From the IMG/VR virus record IMGVR_UViG_3300048121_001678, positions 1-64,000 of that record: a stretch of 64,000 nucleotides of DNA, one strand, 5' to 3'. The DNA is from a virus. The notes beneath the pieces are model-generated. The model was not told the DNA's origin. It ran no database searches and worked only from the letters and a program-made list of their open reading frames with translations. Below, one piece after another: positions 33,601 to 41,800 of the stretch. Within the stretch, counting starts at the first letter, position 1, and each line of letters begins with the position of its first letter. A program made the translations under genes and the position numbers.

Positions 33601-34687
33601 GTGGTGAATTACCTTGTGGACCTTTTTGCCCTTTTGGTGAATTACCTTGGCTACCTTTAATACCTTTAATACCCTTAATACCTTTAAGACCTTTGTTTCC
33701 TAAACCACCTTTGAATCCTTTAGTACCCTTTGCACCTTGGTTACCCACAGGTCCCTTAATACCTTTTTGACCTTCGTTACCTTTTTGTCCTTTTTGTCCT
33801 GACTCACCTATTGGTCCTTTCTCACCATCTAAACCTATATTCTGTTCTCCTTTGACACCTTTTTGTCCTTGGAAATTATCACCATCAGAACCTTGTGAAC
33901 CTTGAGTAGAATCACCTACGGGTCCTTGTTGACCTGTTGGTCCTGTAGAACCTTCAGTACCTTGACCCCCTTGAGGTGAGTTACCTTGGAATCCTTTTAC
34001 ACCTTTTGGTGATTCACCAACTTGACCATCACCACCTTTTGGTGAATTACCTTGTGGTCCTTTTGCACCTTGTGGTGAATTACCCTGAGTACCTTTAGTA
34101 CCCTTAGTACCTTTTTGACCCTCAGGACCTTGGCTACCTTTTATCCCTTTTGTTCCTTTAAAACCTTTTTGACCTTTTTGACCTAACTCACCTTTTTGAC
34201 CATCAGAACCTTTAGTACCCTTAGTACCTTTTTCACCTACATCACCTTGTGTTCCTGTAATACCCTTAGCACCTTCGGTACCTTTAATACCTTTCTGTCC
34301 CTTTTCAGCATTGATAGATTGACCTTTTACACCTTGGTACCCTGTTGGTCCCTGAGGCCCTTTTTCTCCTTGTTCTGCAGTTGGAGCATTACTACCAACA
34401 TCACCAACACCACCTTTTTGTCCTTTCGCCGATGTGGCTGCCGGTCCTTGCCATACACCTAAATTATTAATCCTATCTTGATTATTAACTTTTACTTTAC
34501 CTGATGTAACATTAAATCGGGATGATGTTTCATATAATGGATTATTATTTAGAATAATTGCGTCTTCAACACCACCAAATATAAGTGTTTGATTAGTTTC
34601 ATCATATGATAGAGTAATCGTTGAATTACTACTACCTGAAAACTCAAATATACCACTCCCCGGTGTTATTTTTATATTTTTACCCAT
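30629..34687 (-). CDS. Collagen-like fibre protein 1 with S74 chaperone domain
   Basis: 1352 residues. Residues about 1-85 form a beta-rich head (MGKNIKITPGSG...), then over 1100 residues of Gly-X-Y repeats. X is very often Pro, Gln or a hydrophobic residue, and Y is mostly Lys or Gln, for example GPKGLKGFKG. Repeats are broken regularly by G-x-S-P-Q-G and G-D-S-N-Q-G interruptions. From Ser1242 (SDRRLKK) a 111-residue S74 intramolecular chaperone/auto-processing domain follows, with VGFIAQEVEEYFPQA. Such domains trimerise phage fibres and then cleave themselves off at Ser-Asp. A long tail fibre is the likely role. The start codon overlaps the next gene's stop. Confidence 0.93.
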   Translation of the reverse strand: MGKNIKITPGSGIFEFSGSSNSTITLSYDETNQTLIFGGVEDAIILNNNPLYETSSRFNVTSGKVKVNNQDRINNLGVWQGPAATSAKGQKGGVGDVGSNAPTAEQGEKGPQGPTGYQGVKGQSINAEKGQKGIKGTEGAKGITGTQGDVGEKGTKGTKGSDGQKGELGQKGQKGFKGTKGIKGSQGPEGQKGTKGTKGTQGNSPQGAKGPQGNSPKGGDGQVGESPKGVKGFQGNSPQGGQGTEGSTGPTGQQGPVGDSTQGSQGSDGDNFQGQKGVKGEQNIGLDGEKGPIGESGQKGQKGNEGQKGIKGPVGNQGAKGTKGFKGGLGNKGLKGIKGIKGIKGSQGNSPKGQKGPQGNSPQGPQGSQGNSPQGPQGSTGASPQGPQGNRGTQGSQGNVGSSTQGPQGGQGDVNVGPKGPTGDSNQGPQGDIGDSNQGAQGPVGLQGPGGDKGPTAPAGQKGIKGPTAPAGPKGLKGFKGSQGAKGNKGQKGGTGSKGVQGNSPKGATGSTGASPQGPGGSTGASPQGPQGSQGSQGNQGGTGDSNQGSQGPVGDSTQGPGGSTGDSNQGPQGPTGQKGQKGIKGPTAPKGQKGQKGTTGADGAKGTKGATGVDGPKGNKGNKGNKGTKGPQGNSPQGAKGPQGSSPQGNRGATGSSPQGNRGNTGGGGSTGATGDNNQGPKGQKGQSNTGPKGPKGFANPGPQGPGGSTGPTGQKGQKGGQGAKGIKGPIAPAGSKGPKGYKGSQGPKGVKGYQGNQGPKGPQGNSPQGPGGSTGSSPTGPIGSTGSSPQGAQGNTGGQGGQGPQGASSQGLQGPVGDSTQGPGGSTGSANPGPQGPGGDKGQKGAKGYTAPDGPKGNRGTGGTTGPQGNRGATGPDGPKGLVGSKGFRGAKGPQGNSPKGNRGNQGSNQNGSTGDKGPKVQGPRGSQGARGGQGSTGPTGANNPGPGGSTGPVGTKGVKGFKGNIDIGGGGSTGPTSNDKGPKGNKGPTAPDGTKGPKGYKGATGNRGNTGGVGDKGTKGPKGYVGEKGFRGNVGGTGNSPKGGRGAQGASPQGPGGDKGPKVQGPRGAQGVRGPGGSTGPTGANNPGPGGSTGPVGVKGVKGYKGPIDIGDQGSTGPTSNDKGPKGYANPGPKGTKGVGGPKGFRGTQGVRGPQGSTGASPQGPGGSTGPTGDKGIKGPTGLKGNRGATGNDGPKGPQGNYGPQGPAAEPGAKGPKGYAGPQGNKGPKGYVGAPGPPSDRRLKKNYRVMSDALDRILNMRGVSFLWREVVNGIPQETTNIPNVGFIAQEVEEYFPQAISESVDGTKLVNYPILIAVVTEALQQQNTILLSKEIEITQLEKTAKEKGLL

Positions 34688-37600
34688 TATTCAACTATTG
34701 TTTTAAGTGTATTTAATCTATTTTGTAATTTCTCAATAATTACCATATGTTCTTGAACTGTACCAATACCTAAGTTGGTTATCAAATCATATTTTAAAAC
34801 ATGAACACCATCTTTATCTTTAAATATAACCTCGGGTAGTACTTCTTCAACTTCCTGAGCAATAAAACCTAATGACTCACCTTTTAATGTGGGTCTATGA
34901 GTTTTAGTAAAATTGTCATCATTCCATTCAAAATAAAGACCTTTTAACATTAAAAGTTTTTCTAAATTACCTTTTAACCCTTTTAAATTATCTTTATATC
35001 TAATATCCGATGCTGGACCTTGTGCTCCTGTTGGACCTTTATCACCTGTATTTCCTCTACCACCTTGTGGTCCCGTTGAACCTTGTGGCCCTACATCATC
35101 ATAACCTCTAGGTCCTTGTGGACCTTTTTGACCTTTCGGTCCTGGATTGGCATAACCTTTTGGTCCTTTAGTAGTGACCGCATCACCTTGAGCACCTTGA
35201 GCACCTCGTGCACCTTTACTTCCATCCACACCATCAGGACCATCATTGCCCGTGGCACCTCTGAAACCTTTAGCACCTTTATTACCCTTAGGTCCTTTGT
35301 CGTTAGATGCTGGACCTGTTGAACCTTGTGGACCCTGTGGTGATGCACCTGTTGAACCTTGTGGTCCTCTAACTCCTTGTGGTCCTCTATTACCTGTTTG
35401 TTTAGGCCCTTTATCTCCCGTAGGTCCTTGTGGTGACGCACCTGGCGCACCTCTATTACCTTTAGGTGAAACACCCTGTGGTCCTTTGGTTCCTCTGAAA
35501 CCTTTTTCACCAACATAACCTTTTGGCCCTTTAGCACCCTTATCTCCGACACCACCAGTGTTACCTCTATTACCTGTCGCACCTTTATAACCTTTTGGTC
35601 CTTTAGGTCCATCAGCTGCGTTATTACCAACATAACCTTTTGGACCTTTATCATTAGATGTTGGTCCTGTTGAACCACCATCACCAATGTCGATACCACC
35701 TTTATAACCTTTAACACCTTTAGCACCTACCGGTCCTGTTGAACCACCTGGTCCTGGATTGTTAGCACCTGTTGGTCCTGTTGAACCTCCACCCGCTCTA
35801 GCACCTTGTGGTCCTCTCGGTCCTTGAATAATTGGTCCTTTGTCCCCACCTGGTCCTTGTGGTGATGCACCTTGACTACCTCTATTACCTTTAGGTGAAG
35901 CACCCTGTGGTCCTTTGGCTCCCCTGAATCCTTTATTTCCAACAAAACCTTTTGGTCCCTTAGCACCTTTATCTCCAATACCACCAGTTCCACCTCTATT
36001 ACCTGTTGCACCTTTATTACCTTTTGGCCCTTTTGGACCATCAGGTGCGGTAAAACCTTTATAACCTTTCGGTCCTTTGTCGTTAGATGTCGGTCCTTTA
36101 GGTCCCGGATTTGCATAACCTTTAACACCTTTAGGTCCTGGATTTGCATAACCTTTTGGTCCTTTTGGTCCAGGATTGTTACTACCAACATCACCTGTTG
36201 AACCTCCATCACCTGTATTACCTCTTGGTCCTTGTGGTGAAGAACCAGTACCACCTCTATTACCTTTCGGCGATGTACCCGTTATACCTTTAGCACCTTG
36301 TGGTGAGTTACCTGTAGCTCCTTTAGTACCTTTAAGTCCTTTTTGCCCTTTTTGTCCTTTGGCTCCCGCTCCACCAGTAGCACCTCTATTACCTTTTGGT
36401 CCGTCAGCACCAGTGGCACCTCTATTACCTTTTGGTCCGTCAGGTGCAGTATATCCTTTGGTACCTTTATTACCTTTTGAACCCGTAGGTCCTTGTGGTC
36501 CTTGGTTACTATCACCTGTTGAACCACCTGGTCCTTGTGTTGAGTCACCTACGGGCCCTTGTGGTCCTTGATTACTATCTCCTGTTCCACCTTGGTTACC
36601 TTGGCTACCCTGTGAACCTTGTGGCCCTTGGGGAGATGCCCCTGTTGAACCTCCTGGACCTTGTGGTGATGCTCCTGTTGAGCCTGTCGCCCCTTTTGGT
36701 GAATTACCTTGAACCCCTTTGGCACCTTGTCCACCTTTATATCCTTTAACACCTTTAGGTCCTTGTGAACCTTTAAAACCTTTTAGACCTTTTGGTCCTG
36801 CAGGTGCTGTTGGTCCTTTAATACCTTTGGCACCTTGTCCACCCTTTTGTCCTTTTTGTCCCGTAGGACCTGTTGAACCACCGGGTCCTTGTGGTCCTGG
36901 ATTGGCTTGACCTTTTTGTCCTTTCGGTCCTGGATTGGCTTGACCTTTTTGTCCCTTATCACCAGGACTACTAATACCTGTAGGTCCTGTTGAACCTCCA
37001 CCTCCTGCACCACCTCTATTACCTTGTGGTGATGAACCCTGAGAACCTTGTGGTCCTTGCGGTGAGTTACCTTGTGGACCTTTAGCACCTTGTGGTGATG
37101 AGCCCTGTCCACCTTTTATTCCTTTTATACCTTTTATACCTTTGTTACCTTTTGGACCATCAGAACCTGTAGTACCTTTTGTACCTTTAGCACCATCAGC
37201 ACCTGTAGTACCTTTTTGACCTTTTTGACCATCAGGAGCAGTCGGACCTTTAACACCCTTTTGACCTTTTTGTCCCGTAGGACCTTGCTCTCCCTGATTA
37301 CTATCACCTGTTGAACCTTGTGGTCCTTGTGTTGAACTACCTGTTGAACCTTGTGGTCCTTGAGTTGAGGACCCAACCCCACCTTGATTACCTTGTGAAC
37401 CTTGATTACCTTGTGAACCCTGAGGTGAATTACCTTGTGGACCTTGTGCACCTTGTGGTGAAGAACCTGTAATTCCCTGTGGTCCTTGTGGTGAAACACC
37501 TTGAGGACCTTTCTGTCCTTTTGGTGAATTACCCTGAACACCTTTCTGTCCTTTAAAACCTTTTTCACCAATGTTACCTTTCGGCCCATTAGAACCCTTA

Positions 37601-38634
37601 AATCCTTTACTACCTTGGGAACCTTTTACACCTTTCTGTCCTTTATTACCTTGTGGTCCATCATTACCTTTCTGACCTTTTTGTCCTGACTCACCTATGG
37701 GTGCAATTGGTCCTTTGTCTCCACCTGGACCTGTAGAACCAGTTGGTCCTTGACCACCTTGATTCGTTTCACCCTTAGGACCTTTTTGTCCTGGTGTAGG
37801 GTCACCCTGTGGCCCTTGTGGTCCTTGATTACTATCACCTGTAGAACCACCTACTCCCTGTGGACCAGCACCACCTGTTCCTCCTCTTGGGGATGAACCT
37901 GTCGAACCTTGTGGACCCTGTGGTGAGTTACCCTGAGGACCTTTTAACCCTTTTGGTGAATTACCTTGGCTACCTTTAAAACCGTCAGAACCCTGACCGC
38001 CTTTTACACCTTTAAAACCTTTTGGTCCGTCAGGTGCAATATTTCCTTTATCACCTTTATTACCTGATGCACCTGTAATACCTTTTTGACCTTTTTGACC
38101 TTTCGGCGCCGTAGGACCTTTGATACCTTTGATACCCTTATTACCCTTTTGACCCTTTTCACCTACTTCACCAACTAATCCATTATCACCTTGTGAACCA
38201 TTATCACCTTGGAAGGTGTCACCTGTTGAACCTGTTTCTCCTGGATTATTTTGACCTGTCTGACCTTTTTGTCCTTTGAATAAAAGACCTTTATTACCCT
38301 TACTACCCGTACTACCTTTATCTCCTTTAACACCTTTCTCACCAGTATCACCTTTAGCACCAGGTGTTACACCATCACCTTTAGCACCTTTTAAACCCTT
38401 TTCACCAACAACACCGTCTATTCCTATATTACCCTTACTACCCTTATTTGGTTGGTTACCTTTCTCACCAATAGGACCTTTTAACCCCTTAATATTAGTT
38501 GTAGTAGCTGTCCAAATACCATCCTCATTTACTACGTCGATACCACCAACACGTAGACCTTTGTTCATCTTTGTTGGAACGTAAATTTTCATCCTTGTAG
38601 ATGCATCTGCTATGTGAAAAAGATTTTGTTTCAT
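34687..38634 (-). CDS. Collagen-like fibre protein 2 with S74 chaperone domain
   Basis: 1315 residues. A short head domain (about 1-46, ending TNIKGLKGPIGEKG) leads into Gly-X-Y repeats to about residue 1205, dominated by Y-position Lys and Gln. The S74 domain starts at Ser1209 (SDIRYKD) with LGFIAQEVEEVLPEV. Repeat blocks are nearly identical to those of the flanking fibre genes, suggesting duplication and recombination. The head differs from fibre 1 and 3, so it may attach elsewhere on the tail or stack on another fibre. Confidence 0.93.
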   Translation of the reverse strand: MKQNLFHIADASTRMKIYVPTKMNKGLRVGGIDVVNEDGIWTATTTNIKGLKGPIGEKGNQPNKGSKGNIGIDGVVGEKGLKGAKGDGVTPGAKGDTGEKGVKGDKGSTGSKGNKGLLFKGQKGQTGQNNPGETGSTGDTFQGDNGSQGDNGLVGEVGEKGQKGNKGIKGIKGPTAPKGQKGQKGITGASGNKGDKGNIAPDGPKGFKGVKGGQGSDGFKGSQGNSPKGLKGPQGNSPQGPQGSTGSSPRGGTGGAGPQGVGGSTGDSNQGPQGPQGDPTPGQKGPKGETNQGGQGPTGSTGPGGDKGPIAPIGESGQKGQKGNDGPQGNKGQKGVKGSQGSKGFKGSNGPKGNIGEKGFKGQKGVQGNSPKGQKGPQGVSPQGPQGITGSSPQGAQGPQGNSPQGSQGNQGSQGNQGGVGSSTQGPQGSTGSSTQGPQGSTGDSNQGEQGPTGQKGQKGVKGPTAPDGQKGQKGTTGADGAKGTKGTTGSDGPKGNKGIKGIKGIKGGQGSSPQGAKGPQGNSPQGPQGSQGSSPQGNRGGAGGGGSTGPTGISSPGDKGQKGQANPGPKGQKGQANPGPQGPGGSTGPTGQKGQKGGQGAKGIKGPTAPAGPKGLKGFKGSQGPKGVKGYKGGQGAKGVQGNSPKGATGSTGASPQGPGGSTGASPQGPQGSQGSQGNQGGTGDSNQGPQGPVGDSTQGPGGSTGDSNQGPQGPTGSKGNKGTKGYTAPDGPKGNRGATGADGPKGNRGATGGAGAKGQKGQKGLKGTKGATGNSPQGAKGITGTSPKGNRGGTGSSPQGPRGNTGDGGSTGDVGSNNPGPKGPKGYANPGPKGVKGYANPGPKGPTSNDKGPKGYKGFTAPDGPKGPKGNKGATGNRGGTGGIGDKGAKGPKGFVGNKGFRGAKGPQGASPKGNRGSQGASPQGPGGDKGPIIQGPRGPQGARAGGGSTGPTGANNPGPGGSTGPVGAKGVKGYKGGIDIGDGGSTGPTSNDKGPKGYVGNNAADGPKGPKGYKGATGNRGNTGGVGDKGAKGPKGYVGEKGFRGTKGPQGVSPKGNRGAPGASPQGPTGDKGPKQTGNRGPQGVRGPQGSTGASPQGPQGSTGPASNDKGPKGNKGAKGFRGATGNDGPDGVDGSKGARGAQGAQGDAVTTKGPKGYANPGPKGQKGPQGPRGYDDVGPQGSTGPQGGRGNTGDKGPTGAQGPASDIRYKDNLKGLKGNLEKLLMLKGLYFEWNDDNFTKTHRPTLKGESLGFIAQEVEEVLPEVIFKDKDGVHVLKYDLITNLGIGTVQEHMVIIEKLQNRLNTLKTIVE

Positions 38635-38677
38635 CGTTATATATAAATAGTTTAAGTAATTTAAATTTAAATTTTAA

Positions 38678-38818
38678 TTATGTCTCTTGTGAAAATAATA
38701 ACTCACCTGTTGTAGTCATCTCAATCATATAAGTCACCCCCGTACTTCCCGAGAATAAAACATGTGGGTTTGTATTTGCTGTAGTACCCGATGGGTAAAC
38801 AATTATAGTTTTAGCCAT
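38678..38818 (-). CDS. Stand-alone fibre head-like mini-protein
   Basis: The 46-residue frame from ATG at 38818 to TAA at 38678 encodes MAKTIIVYPSGTTANTNPHV followed by LFSGSTGVTYMIEMTTTGEL and an LLFSQ end. The pattern parallels the head of fibre 3 (MAKNIKIVPNPSGG...ILF...LVFSG). The ATG overlaps the stop of fibre 3 (TAATG). It may be a fragment left by recombination or a small capping subunit of the same fold. Confidence 0.6.
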   Translation of the reverse strand: MAKTIIVYPSGTTANTNPHVLFSGSTGVTYMIEMTTTGELLFSQET

Positions 38819-41800
38819 TATATTTTATTTTTTAAATAAGTAATATCTTTATCAATATCATCAATCAATATCTGTTGTTCTTTAACCGCTTCAACTAAGT
38901 AAGCATTTAATAAAGAATAGTGTATACCTAAATAACCTTCTTTATTTCTAAAGACCACCTCAGGTATAATCTTATCAATCTCTTGTGCAATAATACCTAT
39001 TGAGTGTAATTTATCACGTTCTTTAAGGTACTCGTACATTGGTAAAGTCATGTTCCAATCATACTCCTTTAGTTCAATTTTTAATAACTTATCTAAAGAA
39101 CCAACAAGAGTATTAATTTCTTTTTTCAACCTTATATCTGATGGTGGAGGTGTCGGTCCATTAAAACAGTCTGGTTCTTGTGCAGCCACAAAACAAATAC
39201 TTAAATCAACAAGGTAAATTTCAATAGTACCAGGGTTGTTAATAAATACTATACCACCACGACAACCAGTGTTGTCACAGTTTTCACATCCTGAATCAGT
39301 CAAAAATGTACAATTCATGTTCCAACTCGAACAGTCGGGAGAATAGAAAGTTTGTAAGTTAGGTTCATCACAAATTGCGTCAGGGATATCACAATTGAAA
39401 TAGGTTTGAATTGCATTACAACCACCACCTGGTCCTGGAGGGCCAATGTCACCATTAGACCCTCTATATCCTTTAGGTCCTACACCACCTTGGTTACCTC
39501 TATTTCCTTTGTAAGTAATACCAATATTACCTTTTTGTCCCTTTTCCCCTATTGGTCCTTTTGGTGATGAACCTGTTGAACCTTGTGGTCCTTGATTTCC
39601 TCTAAAACCTTTATATCCTTGAGGACCTTTTATCCCTTTATTACCTTTTGGTCCTGGATTCGCATTACCTTTTGGTCCTTTGTCGTTAGATGTCGGGCCA
39701 GTTGAACCTATACCTCCTCTAGCTCCTTGTCCTCCCGGAGGACCATCAGGTCCATCAGCACCCGTGTCACCTCTGAAACCTTTATCACCAATATAACCTT
39801 TTGGCCCTTTAGCTCCCTTATCTCCGACACCGCCAGTGTTACCTCTGTTACCTGTTGCACCTTTATAACCTTTTGGTCCTTTATCTCCATCAGGTGCGGT
39901 TGGACCCTTGTTACCTTTTGGCCCTTTGTCGTTAGATGTTGGTCCTGTTGAACCACCATCACCAGTATCTATACCGCCTTTATATCCTTTAACACCTTTA
40001 ACACCTACCGGTCCTGTTGAACCACCTGGTCCTGGGTTAGGTGCACTTACGGGACCTAAAGAACCTTGTGGTCCTCTAACCCCTTGTGACCCTCTTGGTC
40101 CTTGTACCTTTGGTCCTTTATCTCCTGTAGGTCCTTGTGGTGACGCGCCTGGTGCACCTCTATTACCTTTAGGTGAAGCACCCTGTGGTCCTTTGGCACC
40201 TCTGAAACCTTTTTCACCAACAAAACCTTTTGGTCCTTTCGAACCTTGGTCACCAACACCACCTTGTGGTCCTCTGTTACCTGTAGCACCTTTATAACCT
40301 TTTGGTCCTTTAGGTCCATCAGGTGCGGTAAAACCTTTATAACCTTTCGGTCCTTTGTCGTTAGATGTCGGACCAGTTGAACCACCATCACCAATGTCGA
40401 CACCACCTTTATAACCTTTAACACCCTTAGTTCCCGTTGGCCCTGTTGAACCACCTGGTCCTGGATTGTTAGCACCTGTTGGCCCTGTTGAACCCGTACC
40501 AGCCCTATCACCCTGTGGACCAACTGGTGAATCACCTGTTGAACCTTGCGGACCAGTTGGTGACGTACCCGTAGAACCTCCCGGTCCTTGAGGTGAGTTA
40601 CCTTGTGGTCCTTTATTACCCGCAGTCCCTTTAAAACCTTTTAACCCTTTTGGTCCGTCAGCACCTTGGAATCCTTTTGGTCCTTTTGGTCCTGTAGGTG
40701 CAATATATCCTTTATTACCTTTTGGACCTGTAGGTGCAGTGTATCCTTTATCACCTGTTGGTCCTGTTTCCCCTGGGTCACCTTGTGGTCCAGGATTGGC
40801 ATATCCTTTTGGTCCTTTTGGTCCTGGATTACCGAAACCTTTTGGTCCTTTTGGTCCAGGATTATTACCACCTGTTGGTCCTGTTGAACCTCCACCACCT
40901 GTATTACCTCTTGGTCCTTGTGGTGAAGAACCAGTTGCTCCTCTATTACCTTTTGGTGATGAGCCTTGTGTTCCTTTGTTACCTTGTGGCGAGTTACCCT
41001 GTGGTCCTTTAGTACCTTTAGTACCTTTATTACCTTTATTACCTTTTGGTCCGTCAGCACCCGTAGCACCTCTATTACCTTTTGGCCCATCAGGTCCTGT
41101 AGTACCTTTTTGTCCTTTTTGTCCATCAGGTGCGATTGGACCCTTAATACCTTTTGGTCCTTTATCTCCTCCAGGTCCTTGTGGTCCTTGGTTACTATCA
41201 CCTGTTGAACCCCCTGGTCCTTGTGTTGACGCACCTGTTGGCCCTTGTGGACCTTGATTACTATCACCTGTCCCACCTTGGTTTCCTTGACTACCCTGTG
41301 AACCTTGTGGTCCTTGTGGTGACGCACCTGTTGAACCACCTGGTCCTTGCGGTGACGCTCCTGTTGAACCATTTCCACCTTTTTGAGAATTACCTTGAAC
41401 CCCTTTGGAGCCAGTTCCACCTTTAAATCCTTTAACCCCTTTAGCACCTTGGGAACCTTTGTTACCTTTATTACCTTTTGAACCAGCAGGTGCTGTTGGC
41501 CCTTTTAAACCTTTATCACCTAACCCACCCTTTTGTCCTTTTTGTCCCGTAGGACCTGTTGAACCACCGGGTCCTTGTGGGCCAGGATTGGCTTGACCTT
41601 TTTGACCTTTAGGTCCTGGATTGGCTTGACCTTTTTGACCTTTCGGTCCAGGATTATTTGAACCTGTTGGTCCTGTTGAACCACCAACACCCGTATTCCC
41701 TTGTGAACCTTGTGGTGAAGAACCTGTTGTACCTCTATTACCTTGAGGCGAGTTACCTTGTGGTCCTTTGGCACCTTGTGGTGAGTTACCTTGTGGTCCT

